A DNA stretch of 36,219 nt from Azotobacter beijerinckii (GCF_900110885.1 NZ_FOFJ01000039.1:1-36219); one strand, 5' to 3'. Counted from the stretch's first letter, positions 25,095 through 33,814 are shown. Numbers and translations: made by a program. Notes: generated from the letters alone by a model not told the origin.

Positions 25095-25127
25095 AGTATG
25101 CAATACCCGAGTACCAGGATCAACTAT
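25095..25127 (-). promoter_or_regulatory. iscR promoter with overlapping type 1 IscR site
   Basis: On the minus strand TTGATC (25123-25118) is followed after exactly 17 bases by CATACT (25100-25095), four of six matches each to the -35 and -10 consensus. A 25-base stretch at 25127-25103 matches the published Escherichia coli type 1 IscR consensus at about 19 of 25 positions, including the outer ATA and TAT and the inner GA and TC. It covers the -35 box, so cluster-bound IscR would repress transcription. Confidence 0.75.
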
Positions 25128-25153
25128 AAATCCTTCCAATTTACTCGGAATTG

Positions 25154-25180
25154 CTCTGCCCCGGCGGCCGGCGCGCAGAG
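25154..25180 (-). terminator. Hairpin after cysE
   Basis: CTCTGC at 25154-25159 pairs with GCAGAG at 25175-25180, with further GC pairing inside, directly after the cysE stop. No proper T run follows, so some read-through into iscR is possible. Confidence 0.4.
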
Positions 25181-25181
25181 A

Positions 25182-25958
25182 TCAGGCTGGCGGCTTGCCG
25201 CCCTCCTCCTTGACCCCGGCGAAATCCTCCTCGCGCAGCGCGGGCAGCTCCTTCGCACAGTAATCGCTGCCCAGCGCCTTGAGCGCCTGGCACATGCCCT
25301 CGAGGCGCTCGTCGACCGCCTGCAGATGGTCGAGCAACTGGCCGATGGCGTGCGCCACCGGGTCCGGCATGCTCTGGCCAAGGGCGTAGGCGTCGAAGCC
25401 GTACTTCTCGGCGAGCGCCTGGCGCCTGGCTTCCTGCTCGTCGTCCGACCGGGCAATGATGCGCCCGGGAATCCCCACCGCCGTGGCGCCGGCCGGCACC
25501 GCCCGGGTCACCACGGCGTTGGACCCGATCTTGGCGCCGGCGCCGACGGTGAAGGGACCGAGGATCTTCGCCCCGGCACCGACGACCACCCCATCCTCCA
25601 GGGTCGGGTGGCGCTTGCCCTTGTTCCAGCTGGTGCCGCCCAGGGTCACGCCATGGTAGAGGGTGACGTCGTCGCCGATCTCGGCGGTCTCGCCGATCAC
25701 CACGCCCATGCCGTGGTCGATGAAAAAGCGCCGGCCGATTCGCGCCCCCGGATGGATCTCGATACCGGTCAACCAGCGACTCACATGCGAGACCAGTCGC
25801 GCCAGCAGCTTCCAGTCGGCGCACCACAGCCCGTGCGCCAGCCGGTGCAGCCACACGGCATGCAGCCCCGGATAGCAGATCAGCACCTCGAGGGCATTAC
25901 GGGCGGCAGGATCGCGACGGAAAACGCTCCGGATATCTTCTCGCATGCGCTCGAACAT
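25182..25958 (-). CDS. cysE: Serine O-acetyltransferase
   Basis: CysE makes O-acetylserine, the direct precursor of cysteine. I start it at ATG 25958, which overlaps the trmJ stop as TGATG and follows GGAG by nine bases. The 258-residue protein has an N-terminal helical part and then the left-handed beta-helix of hexapeptide repeats (GARIGRRFFIDHGMGVVIGE, DDVTLYHGVTLGGT, VVVGAGAKILG). The length is like the plant-type or NifP-like enzymes. Position next to iscR suits supply of cysteine for the desulfurase IscS. Confidence 0.95.
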   Translation of the reverse strand: MFERMREDIRSVFRRDPAARNALEVLICYPGLHAVWLHRLAHGLWCADWKLLARLVSHVSRWLTGIEIHPGARIGRRFFIDHGMGVVIGETAEIGDDVTLYHGVTLGGTSWNKGKRHPTLEDGVVVGAGAKILGPFTVGAGAKIGSNAVVTRAVPAGATAVGIPGRIIARSDDEQEARRQALAEKYGFDAYALGQSMPDPVAHAIGQLLDHLQAVDERLEGMCQALKALGSDYCAKELPALREEDFAGVKEEGGKPPA

Positions 25959-26731
25959 CACTGCTTTCTCCGCGTATGGGCCTCGCCGCGGGCCGCCTTC
26001 TGGGTTTCCGTCAGGATGCCGCGCAGGATATTCATCTCCAGCTTGCTGATGCCGCTGCGCCCGTACAGCCGACGCAGGCGCGACATCAGGTGGCGCGGCT
26101 TTTCCGGGTCGAGGAAGCCGATCTCCACCAGAGTGCCCTCCAGATGCCCGTAGAACAGCTCCAGCTCATCCATGGTGGCCGGCTGGGCATTGAGCATCGC
26201 CGTGGTTTCCAGTTTTTCCTGCTTGCTCGGCAGGCCCTCGGCCGCCAGCCAGGCCATACGCACCTCGTAGGCCAGCACTTGGACCGCCGCCGCCAGATTG
26301 AGCGAACTGAACGCAGGATCGGAAGGAATGTGCACATGGAACTGGCAGCGCTGCAGCTCCTCGTTGGTCAACCCGGCGTACTCGCGGCCGAACACCAGAG
26401 CCACCTCGGCGCCCTGCCCGACCTGCTCCAGACAGGTTGTCGCGCACTCGCGCGGGTCCACCAGCGGCCAGGGAATCCGCCGCTCGCGGGCACTGGTGCC
26501 GAGCGCCAGGCTGCAGCCGACCAGCGCCTCCTCCAGGGTGGCGACCACCTGCGCGCCCTCCAGAATATCGGTGGCGCCGGAGGCCCGGGCAACCGCCTCG
26601 CTACTCGGAAAGTCCTCGGGATCGACCAGATAGAGGCGGCTCAGCCCCATGTTCTTCATGGCGCGGGCTGCCCCGCCGATATTGCCGGGATGGCTGGTAT
26701 TCACCAGGACGACGCGAATGTTCTGCAGCAA
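25958..26731 (-). CDS. trmJ: tRNA (cytidine/uridine-2'-O-)-methyltransferase TrmJ
   Basis: TrmJ methylates the 2'-OH at position 32 of several tRNAs. It is a SPOUT methyltransferase with the motifs NTSHPGNIGGAARAMKNMG, FGREYAGLTNEEL and IPSDPAFSSLNLAAAVQ, which form the knotted SAM site. The start is not an ATG: TTG 26731 gives MLQNIRVV and follows GGAG by six bases, and GTG 26734 is one codon upstream but too close to the site. Length from TTG is 257 residues. It is divergent from suhB and overlaps cysE by one base. Confidence 0.93.
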   Translation of the reverse strand: MLQNIRVVLVNTSHPGNIGGAARAMKNMGLSRLYLVDPEDFPSSEAVARASGATDILEGAQVVATLEEALVGCSLALGTSARERRIPWPLVDPRECATTCLEQVGQGAEVALVFGREYAGLTNEELQRCQFHVHIPSDPAFSSLNLAAAVQVLAYEVRMAWLAAEGLPSKQEKLETTAMLNAQPATMDELELFYGHLEGTLVEIGFLDPEKPRHLMSRLRRLYGRSGISKLEMNILRGILTETQKAARGEAHTRRKQ

Positions 26732-26832
26732 CACCAGCTCCACAAGGCTACACGGTCGAAGGGGCTGGAATCTTACAGAAGCCGGGTAGCGAACGCCACG
26801 CGACCCCGGCCACTGCATAGCCCACCCGTTTC

Positions 26833-26841
26833 TGCTAGTAT
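26833..26841 (+). promoter_or_regulatory. Candidate suhB promoter, extended -10
   Basis: TGC followed by TAGTAT (26836-26841, 5 of 6 to TATAAT) forms an extended -10 element. Transcription would start near 26848, giving a 28-base leader before suhB. No good -35 is needed with this type. Confidence 0.5.
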
Positions 26842-26875
26842 GGCCGGCTTTCTTTAACGACCCAGGTGAACCTCC

Positions 26876-27691
26876 ATGCAGCCCATGCTGAATATCGCGC
26901 TGCGCGCGGCCCGCAGCGCCGGCGAACTGATCTTCCGCTCCATCGAACGCCTGGACGTCATCTCGGTCGACGAGAAGGACGCCAAGGACTACGTCAGCGA
27001 AGTGGATCGCGCGGCGGAGCAGACCATCATCGCCACCCTGCGCAAGGCCTACCCGAACCACACCATCCTCGGCGAGGAAGGCGGGCTGCTACCGGGCAGC
27101 GGCGAGGGCGCCGACTACCAGTGGATCATCGACCCACTGGACGGCACCACCAACTTCCTGCGCGGCGTGCCGCACTACGCCGTGAGCATCGCCTGCAAGC
27201 ACAAGGGTCGCCTGGAGCACGCCGTGGTGCTCGACCCCATCCGCCAGGAGGAGTTCACCGCCAGCCGTGGCCGCGGCGCCGCCCTCAACGGCCGGCGCAT
27301 CCGCGTCAGCCCGCGCAAGAGCCTGGACGGCGCCCTGCTGGGCACTGGCTTCCCGTTCCGCGACGGCCAGCTCGAATACCTCGACAACTACCTGGGCATG
27401 TTCCGCGCACTGACCGGCCAGACCGCCGGCATCCGCCGTGCCGGCGCCGCCAGCCTGGACCTGGCCTACGTCGCCGCCGGCCGCTACGACGCCTTCTGGG
27501 AGTTCGGCCTGTCCGAATGGGACATGGCCGCCGGCGCCCTGCTGATCCAGGAAGCGGGCGGCCTGGTGAGCGACTTCACCGGCGGTCACGAATTCCTCGA
27601 GAAGGGCCATGTGGTAGCCGGCAATACCAAGTGCTTCAAGGCCGTGCTGACCGCCATCCAGCCGCACCTGCCGCACGCGCTGAAGCGCTGA
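26876..27691 (+). CDS. suhB: Inositol monophosphatase-family protein SuhB
   Basis: SuhB is a Mg-dependent inositol-1-phosphatase that also joins NusA in rRNA antitermination complexes; in Pseudomonas aeruginosa it affects virulence and motility. The 271-residue protein has the family metal motifs: GEE at 66-68, DPLDGTTNF with D86 and D89, and SEWDMAAGALL near 215. It starts at ATG 26876 behind AGGTGA. It is transcribed alone, between an extended -10 promoter and a strong terminator. Confidence 0.95.
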   Translation: MQPMLNIALRAARSAGELIFRSIERLDVISVDEKDAKDYVSEVDRAAEQTIIATLRKAYPNHTILGEEGGLLPGSGEGADYQWIIDPLDGTTNFLRGVPHYAVSIACKHKGRLEHAVVLDPIRQEEFTASRGRGAALNGRRIRVSPRKSLDGALLGTGFPFRDGQLEYLDNYLGMFRALTGQTAGIRRAGAASLDLAYVAAGRYDAFWEFGLSEWDMAAGALLIQEAGGLVSDFTGGHEFLEKGHVVAGNTKCFKAVLTAIQPHLPHALKR

Positions 27692-27706
27692 AGCGACAGC
27701 GGCAAA

Positions 27707-27735
27707 ATAAAAAACCCGCAATTGCGGGTTTTTTA
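27707..27735. terminator. Bidirectional intrinsic terminator
   Basis: A palindrome of AAAACCCGCA and its complement gives a stem flanked by A runs on the left and T runs on the right, so it works on either strand. It separates suhB from the convergent glycine-zipper gene. Confidence 0.92.
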
Positions 27736-27767
27736 TTGACCTGAAAAGACACGGCCGGACCGGCCGC

Positions 27768-28319
27768 CTACCACACGGCGGACGTCTCCTCGCGGGTCAG
27801 CAGCAGCCGACCGTTGCGCACCGGGATTCGCGCGCCGGGCTGGTGATCCATGCGCACCCAGCCGACCTCCTGGCCCAGACGGTATTTCACGTCGTAGCCG
27901 ACCACCCCGTCGTCTCCATCCGCCACGCTATCGCAGCGGGTTTCGGGGCCGGCCTGGGTATTGCGAGCCTGCATGGTTTCCTGAATCTTGTTGCCGGCAT
28001 AACCGCCGGCGACCGCCCCAGCCACGGCGGCGAGCTTCTTTCCACCGCCGCTACCGATCTGGCTACCCAGCAGGCCACCCGCCACCGCACCGATCAGCGT
28101 GCCGGCGATCTGATGCTGATCCGCTACCTGGGCCGGGCGGCTCACCTCGACCTCCCGGCAGGCCTCCCGCGGCGCTCCGCCGTCATCCCTGATCGGCTGC
28201 ACCGCCAGCACGTCGGCGTATTCCGGCTCGCGCTCGTCCAAGGGGTAGGCGGACACCACCCCACTCGCCATCAGCCCCACCGCACCGAGCACCACCCCCA
28301 CGATCATTGCCTTGCTCAT
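27768..28319 (-). CDS. Glycine-zipper periplasmic/outer-membrane protein (17 kDa antigen type)
   Basis: A 183-residue protein starting at ATG 28319 behind AGGAG. Residues 1-24 form a signal peptide ending VVSA. The middle holds a glycine-zipper two-helix domain (GTLIGAVAGGLLGSQIGSGG and KKLAAVAGAVAGGYAGNKIQ), as in the Rickettsia 17 kDa antigen/SlyB group, which inserts in membranes. There is no lipobox cysteine at the end of the signal, unlike SlyB. The C-terminus (VVGYDVKYRLGQEVGWVRMD) resembles the YgdI/YgdR-like end of such proteins. It probably stabilises the envelope; the exact role is unknown to me. It follows secF by 91 bases on the same strand. Confidence 0.82.
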   Translation of the reverse strand: MSKAMIVGVVLGAVGLMASGVVSAYPLDEREPEYADVLAVQPIRDDGGAPREACREVEVSRPAQVADQHQIAGTLIGAVAGGLLGSQIGSGGGKKLAAVAGAVAGGYAGNKIQETMQARNTQAGPETRCDSVADGDDGVVGYDVKYRLGQEVGWVRMDHQPGARIPVRNGRLLLTREETSAVW

Positions 28320-28410
28320 CACGGTCTCCTGCCTGCGCTCAACCCACCGCTGACGGAGGGCGCCGACAGTTGGACCGCCGTCCCATTTGGCGGTTCCGCT
28401 TTGCCCGACC

Positions 28411-29325
28411 TCAGGGGCGCAGGTCCGCCTTGCTCTCCTCGACAGCCGGAGGAATCAGGTCGTCGCGGGTCAGCTTCAGCCAGATCAGCGAGATGTTGGC
28501 GATATACACCGAGGAATAGGTCCCCGCCGCCACGCCGATGAACAGCGCCAGGGAGAAGCCCCAGAGCGCCTCGCCGCCGAACAGCATCAGCGCCAACACC
28601 GCCAGCAGGGTGGAGATCGAGGTCGCCATGGTCCGCAGCAGCGTCTGGGTCGTGGAGATGTTGATGTTCTCGACCAGCTCGGCCTTGCGCAGCAGGCGGA
28701 AGTTCTCGCGGATACGGTCGAACACCACGATGGTGTCGTTCAGCGAATAGCCGATGATTGCCAGCACCGCCGCCAGCACGGTGAGATCGAAGGGGATCTG
28801 GAAGAGGGAGAACACGCCGAGGGTGACGATGACGTCGTGGAACAGGGACAGCACCGCGCCACAGCCGAACTTCCACTGGAAGCGGAAAGCCACGTAGACC
28901 AGGATGCCGAGCAGCGCCAGCAGCATGCCCAGCCCTCCCTGGTCGCGCAGCTCCTCGCCCACCGCCGGGCCGACGAACTCGGCACGCTTGACCGTCATCG
29001 GGTTGTCGACAGCGGACTGACGCAGCGCCGTCGCCACCTTCTCGCCCAGATGCGGATCGTCGCCCTTCAGGCGCACCAGCACGTCGGTGGTCGCCCCGAA
29101 ACTCTGCACCAGGGCATCGCCGTAACCGGCCTCGCTCAGTTCGGCACGCACGCTCGCCAGCTCGACGGGGCGCTCGTAGGTCAGCTCGATGAGGGTGCCG
29201 CCGGTGAAGTCCAGGCCGAAATTCAGACCCCGAATCGCCAGGCTGGCCAGGGACACCAAGGTCACCGCCAGGGTGGCGATGAAGGCCGCCCGGCGGATGC
29301 CCATGAAATTGATTACGCGTTTCAT
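28411..29325 (-). CDS. secF: Protein translocase subunit SecF
   Basis: SecF, with SecD, uses the proton gradient to pull proteins through SecYEG on the periplasmic side. The 304-residue protein has six membrane segments, the first near 13-32, then a periplasmic P1-like domain with FGLDFTGGTLIEL, and five more after about 130. The conserved VAFRFQWKFGCGAVLSLFHD, IGYSLNDTIVVFDRIREN and TLLRTMATSISTL are present. It lies ten bases after secD. Confidence 0.97.
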   Translation of the reverse strand: MKRVINFMGIRRAAFIATLAVTLVSLASLAIRGLNFGLDFTGGTLIELTYERPVELASVRAELSEAGYGDALVQSFGATTDVLVRLKGDDPHLGEKVATALRQSAVDNPMTVKRAEFVGPAVGEELRDQGGLGMLLALLGILVYVAFRFQWKFGCGAVLSLFHDVIVTLGVFSLFQIPFDLTVLAAVLAIIGYSLNDTIVVFDRIRENFRLLRKAELVENINISTTQTLLRTMATSISTLLAVLALMLFGGEALWGFSLALFIGVAAGTYSSVYIANISLIWLKLTRDDLIPPAVEESKADLRP

Positions 29326-29335
29326 GCCGAACCCC

Positions 29336-31204
29336 TCAAATCCACAGTTTCTTCAGATCGCGGCCACCGTAGATCAGGTTGACCATGCCGCGGGTCACCA
29401 TGATGGCGGTGAACATGGAGGTAGCGATCCCCAGCGACATGGTCACAGCGAAGCCCTTGACCGGCCCGGTGCCCATGGCGAAGAGGATCCCGCCCACCAG
29501 CAGGGTGGTCAGGTTGCCGTCGAGAATCGCCGAGAAGGCACGGTCGAAGCCCTCGTGGATGGCTCGCTGGATCGACAGACCGTTGGCGATCTCCTCGCGG
29601 ATGCGCGAGAAGATCAGCACGTTGGCATCCACCGCCATGCCCATGGTCAGGACGATGCCGGCGATCCCCGGCAGGGTCAGGGTCGCGCCGAGCAACGACA
29701 TCAGCGCCACCAGCAGCACCATGTTGAAGGCCAGCGCCACGGTGGCCAGCAGGCCGAAGAACTTGTAGATGACCAGAATGAACAGGCCGACGAAGAGGAA
29801 GCCCCACAGCGAGGCCTGGATGCCCAGCTGGACGTTCTCCGCGCCCAGACTCGGGCCCAGGGTGCGCTCCTCGGCGAAGTACATCGGCGCCGCCAGGCCG
29901 CCAGCGCGCAGCAGTAGCGCCAGTTCCGAGGACTCGCCCTGGCCGTTGAGGCCGGTGATGCGGAACTGGCTGCCCAGCGCCGACTGGACGGTCGCCAGAC
30001 TGATGATCTTCTTCTCCTCGCGGAAGCTATCGACCGCCACATCCTGCTCGACGCCGTCGACCGTCTGCTTGACGTAGCGGGTCACCGGCTTCTGCTCGAT
30101 GAACAGCACCGCCATGCTGCGCCCGACGCTGTTACGGGTCGCCCGGTTCATCAGCTCGCCGCCATGGCCGTCGAGGCGGATGTTCACCTGCGGCCGACCG
30201 TTCTCGTCGAAACTGGCCTGGGCGTCGGTCACCTGATCGCCAGTGATGATCAGACCGCGCTCCAGCGCCACCGGCGGACGCCCCCCCTCGCGGAAGTCGA
30301 AGGTCTCGGTCGCGGCGCGCACGGCATCGGGCTCGGCGGCCATGCGGAACTCCAGGTTGGCGGTCTTGCCGAGAATCCGCTTGGCTTCGGCGGTGTCCTG
30401 CACGCCGGGCAGCTCGACCACGATACGATTGGCCCCCTGGCGCTGCACCAACGGTTCGGACACGCCCAGCTCGTTGACCCGGTTGCGCACCGTGGTCAGG
30501 TTCTGCTTGATCGAGTACTCGCGGATCTCCGCGAGCTTGGCCGGGGTCAGCGTCAGGCGCAGCACCTGCTGGTCGTTGCGCTCGGCCGCACTCTGCTCGA
30601 AATCGGTGAAGTTCTTGCGCAGCAACGCCTGCGCCTGCTCCAGCTGTTCCCTGTCGGCAAAGCCCAGCTGAATGGCGCCGTCCTGCTGCGGCAGGCTGCG
30701 GTAGCGCTGATGCTCCTTGCGCAGCAGGCTCTTCACTTCGCTTTCATATACCTTCAGGCGCGCATCCAGCGCCTTGTCCATATCCACTTCGAGCAGGAAG
30801 TGCACGCCGCCGGACAGGTCCAGGCCCAGCTTCATCGGGCTGGCGCCCAGCGCGCGCAGCCAGCCGGGAGTGGTCGGGGCCAGGTTCAGCGCCACCACGT
30901 ACTCGTCGCCGAGCACCTTGCGCGCCACGTCCTTGGCCTTCAGCTGCTGCGCCTGGTCGATCAGGCGCAGCAGCCCGGCCTTGCCTTCGTTGGCCAGGCT
31001 GCTCGCCTTGACGGCGATGCCGGCCTCGGCCAGCGCCTTGCCGACACGCTCGAGATCGCCCTGCCCGATCGGCCGGGCCGTGCTTGCCCCACTGATCTGG
31101 ATGGCGGGGTCGTCGGGAAAGAGGTTGGGTGCGGAATAGACGATGCCGACCAGCAGCACGGCCAGGATCAGCAGATACTTCCACAGGGGATACTTGTTGA
31201 GCAT
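29336..31204 (-). CDS. secD: Protein translocase subunit SecD
   Basis: SecD is the large RND-like partner of SecF. I place the start at ATG 31204 (MLNKYPLWKY), giving 622 residues; the longer frame from 31249 begins in the intergenic hairpin. Membrane segment 1 lies near 9-26, then a large periplasmic P1 domain, with LGLDLSGGVHFLLEVDMDKA, and five membrane segments in the last 170 residues with GMAVDANVLIFSRIREE and GNLTTLLVGGILF. The ribosome site is poor (GGACGG), so coupling with yajC may help. Confidence 0.97.
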   Translation of the reverse strand: MLNKYPLWKYLLILAVLLVGIVYSAPNLFPDDPAIQISGASTARPIGQGDLERVGKALAEAGIAVKASSLANEGKAGLLRLIDQAQQLKAKDVARKVLGDEYVVALNLAPTTPGWLRALGASPMKLGLDLSGGVHFLLEVDMDKALDARLKVYESEVKSLLRKEHQRYRSLPQQDGAIQLGFADREQLEQAQALLRKNFTDFEQSAAERNDQQVLRLTLTPAKLAEIREYSIKQNLTTVRNRVNELGVSEPLVQRQGANRIVVELPGVQDTAEAKRILGKTANLEFRMAAEPDAVRAATETFDFREGGRPPVALERGLIITGDQVTDAQASFDENGRPQVNIRLDGHGGELMNRATRNSVGRSMAVLFIEQKPVTRYVKQTVDGVEQDVAVDSFREEKKIISLATVQSALGSQFRITGLNGQGESSELALLLRAGGLAAPMYFAEERTLGPSLGAENVQLGIQASLWGFLFVGLFILVIYKFFGLLATVALAFNMVLLVALMSLLGATLTLPGIAGIVLTMGMAVDANVLIFSRIREEIANGLSIQRAIHEGFDRAFSAILDGNLTTLLVGGILFAMGTGPVKGFAVTMSLGIATSMFTAIMVTRGMVNLIYGGRDLKKLWI

Positions 31205-31220
31205 GACGCCGTCCGATTGA

Positions 31221-31247
31221 GACGCGGGGCGCCTTGCGCGCCCCGTC
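31221..31247 (-). other. Hairpin between yajC and secD
   Basis: GGGGCGC at 31226-31232 pairs perfectly with GCGCCCC at 31238-31244 around a 5-base loop, with an outer GAC/GTC pair. No T run follows. It sits 17 bases before the secD start and may slow or process the yajC-secD message and adjust the amount of SecD. Confidence 0.45.
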
Positions 31248-31267
31248 ATGGATGAAGGGAGTGGAGC

Positions 31268-31603
31268 TTAGATGGCTTTCAGGGTGCCCTTGGGCAGGGA
31301 GGCGACGATCGCGCCCTTCTGGATCTTCAGCTCCACGGTATCGGAGACTTCCAGCACGATGAAATCGTCGGCCACCTTGCTTACCCGCCCGGCGATGCCG
31401 CCGCTGGTCACCACTTCGTCGCCTTTCTGCAGGCCGCCCAGCAGGTTCTTGTGCTCCTTGGCACGCTTGGCCTGGGGACGCCAGATCATGAAGTAGAAGA
31501 TGACCAGGAAGCCGACCAGAAAGATCCACTCGAAACCGGTGCCCGGCGGGGCGCCTGCGGGAGCAGCGGCTTCGGCATAGGCGGCGGGAATCAGAAAACT
31601 CAT
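31268..31603 (-). CDS. yajC: Sec translocase accessory protein YajC
   Basis: YajC is the small subunit that accompanies SecDF. The 111-residue protein has one membrane segment near 23-41 (GFEWIFLVGFLVIFYFMIW) followed by RPQAKRAKEHKNLLGGLQKG and a small beta domain. It starts at ATG 31603 behind AGGAG. It follows tgt by 40 bases and precedes secD, the usual order. Confidence 0.96.
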   Translation of the reverse strand: MSFLIPAAYAEAAAPAGAPPGTGFEWIFLVGFLVIFYFMIWRPQAKRAKEHKNLLGGLQKGDEVVTSGGIAGRVSKVADDFIVLEVSDTVELKIQKGAIVASLPKGTLKAI

Positions 31604-31643
31604 GTAGCGCTCCTGTTGGAAGGATTCGGAAAGGACGTCTGAC

Positions 31644-32768
31644 TCAAGTCAGCGGCGGCACCGGCAGACCACGCCGGGCGTAGAAGGAATCGACGAAGGC
31701 GGCCAATTTACCCTGTTGAATAGCCTCGCGCAAACCAGCCATCAGACGCTGGTAATGCCGCAAGTTGTGGATTGTATTCAACATGCTGCCCAACATTTCG
31801 CCGCATTTGTCCAGATGATGCAGATAGGCGCGGGAGAAATGTTTGCAGGTGTAACAGTCGCAGGCCGGGTCCAACGGCGACTCGTCGTGCCGGTGCACCG
31901 CGTTGCGGATCTTCAGCACCCCCGTATCGACGAACAGATGGCCGTTGCGGGCATTGCGGGTCGGCATCACGCAGTCGAACATGTCGACCCCCCGGCGCAC
32001 GCCCTCGACCAGATCCTCCGGCTTGCCCACGCCCATCAGGTAGCGCGGCTTGTCGGCCGGCAGCTGCGGCGGCAGGAAATCCAGCACGCGGATCATCTCC
32101 TCCTTCGGCTCGCCGACCGAGAGACCGCCGATAGCCAGGCCGTCGAAGCCGATCTCCTCGAGCCCTTCCAGCGAGCGCAGGCGCAGATCCTCGTGCATGC
32201 CGCCTTGGACGATGCCGAACAGCGCCGCCGGACTGCCCTCGTGGGCGACCTTCGAGCGCTTCGCCCAGCGCAGCGACAGCTCCATGGAGCGCCGCGCCAC
32301 CTCCTCGTCGGCCGGATAGGGCGTGCACTCGTCGAAGATCATCACGATGTCCGAGCCGAGTTCGCGCTGCACCTGCATCGACTCCTCCGGCCCCATGAAC
32401 ACCTTGGCGCCGTCCACCGGCGAGGCGAAATACACACCCTCCTCCTTGATCTTGCGCAGCGCCCCCAGGCTGAACACCTGAAAACCGCCGGAATCGGTGA
32501 GGATCGGTCCCTGCCACTGCATGAAGTCGTGCAGGTCGCCGTGCCGGCGGATCACCTCGGTGCCCGGCCGCAGCCAGAGGTGGAAGGTGTTGCCGAGGAT
32601 GATCTGCGCGCCGATCGCCTCGATGTCGCGCGGCAGCATGCCCTTCACCGTGCCATAGGTGCCCACCGGCATGAACGCCGGGGTCTCGACCACCCCGCGG
32701 GGAAAGGTCAGACGACCACGGCGGGCCTTGCCGTCGGTGGCCAGCAACTCGAAGGACATATGGCTCAT
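31644..32768 (-). CDS. tgt: Queuine tRNA-ribosyltransferase
   Basis: Tgt exchanges guanine-34 in GUN-anticodon tRNAs for preQ1 in bacteria. I use ATG 32768, which follows GAGG by seven bases and overlaps the queA stop as ATGA; ATG 32759 is possible. The 374-residue protein carries the catalytic base in TDSGGFQVFS (D92), the nucleophile in DMFDCVMPTRNARNG (D265) and zinc ligands C303, C305 and C308 (CDCYTC) with a downstream histidine. Confidence 0.97.
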   Translation of the reverse strand: MSHMSFELLATDGKARRGRLTFPRGVVETPAFMPVGTYGTVKGMLPRDIEAIGAQIILGNTFHLWLRPGTEVIRRHGDLHDFMQWQGPILTDSGGFQVFSLGALRKIKEEGVYFASPVDGAKVFMGPEESMQVQRELGSDIVMIFDECTPYPADEEVARRSMELSLRWAKRSKVAHEGSPAALFGIVQGGMHEDLRLRSLEGLEEIGFDGLAIGGLSVGEPKEEMIRVLDFLPPQLPADKPRYLMGVGKPEDLVEGVRRGVDMFDCVMPTRNARNGHLFVDTGVLKIRNAVHRHDESPLDPACDCYTCKHFSRAYLHHLDKCGEMLGSMLNTIHNLRHYQRLMAGLREAIQQGKLAAFVDSFYARRGLPVPPLT

Positions 32769-33814
32769 GGGGTTTCCTCGGGACCGCGGGGAGCGGGATT
32801 GCGGGTGATGAACATGGCATCGCCGTAGCTGAAGAAGCGATAGCCCTGCTCCACGGCAGCCGCATAGGCGGCCATGGTCTCTGGATACCCGGCGAAGGCC
32901 GACACCAGCATCAGCAGGGTGGATTCGGGCAGATGGAAATTGGTCACCAAGGCATCGACCACATGAAAGGGCCGCCCCGGATAGATGAAGATGTCGGTAT
33001 CGCCGCTGAACGGTTTGAGCACGCCATCGCGCGCCGCGCTCTCCAGCGAACGCACGCTGGTAGTGCCGACCGCGATCACCCGGCCGTCGCGGGCCCGACA
33101 GGCCGCCACGGCATCGACCACGTCCGGGCCGACTTCCAGCCACTCGCGGTGCATGTGGTGATCCTCGATGCGCTCGACGCGCACCGGCTGGAAGGTGCCG
33201 GCACCGACGTGCAGGGTGACGAAGGCGGTATCCACGCCCTTCTCGCGGATCGCCGCGAGCAGCCCCTCGTCGAAGTGCAGACCGGCGGTGGGCGCCGCCA
33301 CCGCACCGGCGCGCTCGGCATACACCGTCTGATAGCGCTCGCGGTCGGCCGCCTCGTCGGGGCGATCTATATAAGGAGGCAACGGCATGTGCCCGACGCG
33401 CTCCAGCAGGGGCAGCACGCTCTGGTCGAAACGCAGCTCGAACAGGGCATCGTGGCGGGCGAGCATCAGTGCCTCGCCACCGCCCTCGATGAGGATCTTC
33501 GAGCCGGGCTTGGGCGACTTGCTGGCGCGCACATGGGCGAGTACCCGGTCGTCGTCCAGCACCCGCTCGACGAGGATTTCCAGCCTACCGCCGGTAGCCT
33601 TCTGCCCGAACAGGCGTGCGGGAATCACCCGGGTGTCGTTGAACACCATCAGATCGCCCGCCCGGAGATAATCGAGCAGATCGGCGAAGCGCCGGTGCTC
33701 CAGCCCCCCGCTTGCCCCATCGAGCACCAGCAGCCGACTGGCACGACGCTCGGCCAGCGGATGGCGGGCAATCAGGGACTCGGGAAGTTCAAAATGGAAA
33801 TCGGCGACGCGCAT
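32765..33814 (-). CDS. queA: S-adenosylmethionine:tRNA ribosyltransferase-isomerase QueA
   Basis: QueA adds the ribosyl part of SAM to the preQ1 placed by Tgt, giving epoxyqueuosine. The 349-residue protein begins at ATG 33814 (MRVADFHFELPESLIARHPL) and shows the family stretches VFNDTRVIPARLFG, APTAGLHFDEGLL and VTLHVGAGTFQPVR. The ribosome site is weak. A perfect 6-bp hairpin (33850-33865) lies in its leader. It opens the queA-tgt-yajC-secD-secF run and is divergent from the tRNA-Leu promoter. Confidence 0.97.
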   Translation of the reverse strand: MRVADFHFELPESLIARHPLAERRASRLLVLDGASGGLEHRRFADLLDYLRAGDLMVFNDTRVIPARLFGQKATGGRLEILVERVLDDDRVLAHVRASKSPKPGSKILIEGGGEALMLARHDALFELRFDQSVLPLLERVGHMPLPPYIDRPDEAADRERYQTVYAERAGAVAAPTAGLHFDEGLLAAIREKGVDTAFVTLHVGAGTFQPVRVERIEDHHMHREWLEVGPDVVDAVAACRARDGRVIAVGTTSVRSLESAARDGVLKPFSGDTDIFIYPGRPFHVVDALVTNFHLPESTLLMLVSAFAGYPETMAAYAAAVEQGYRFFSYGDAMFITRNPAPRGPEETP

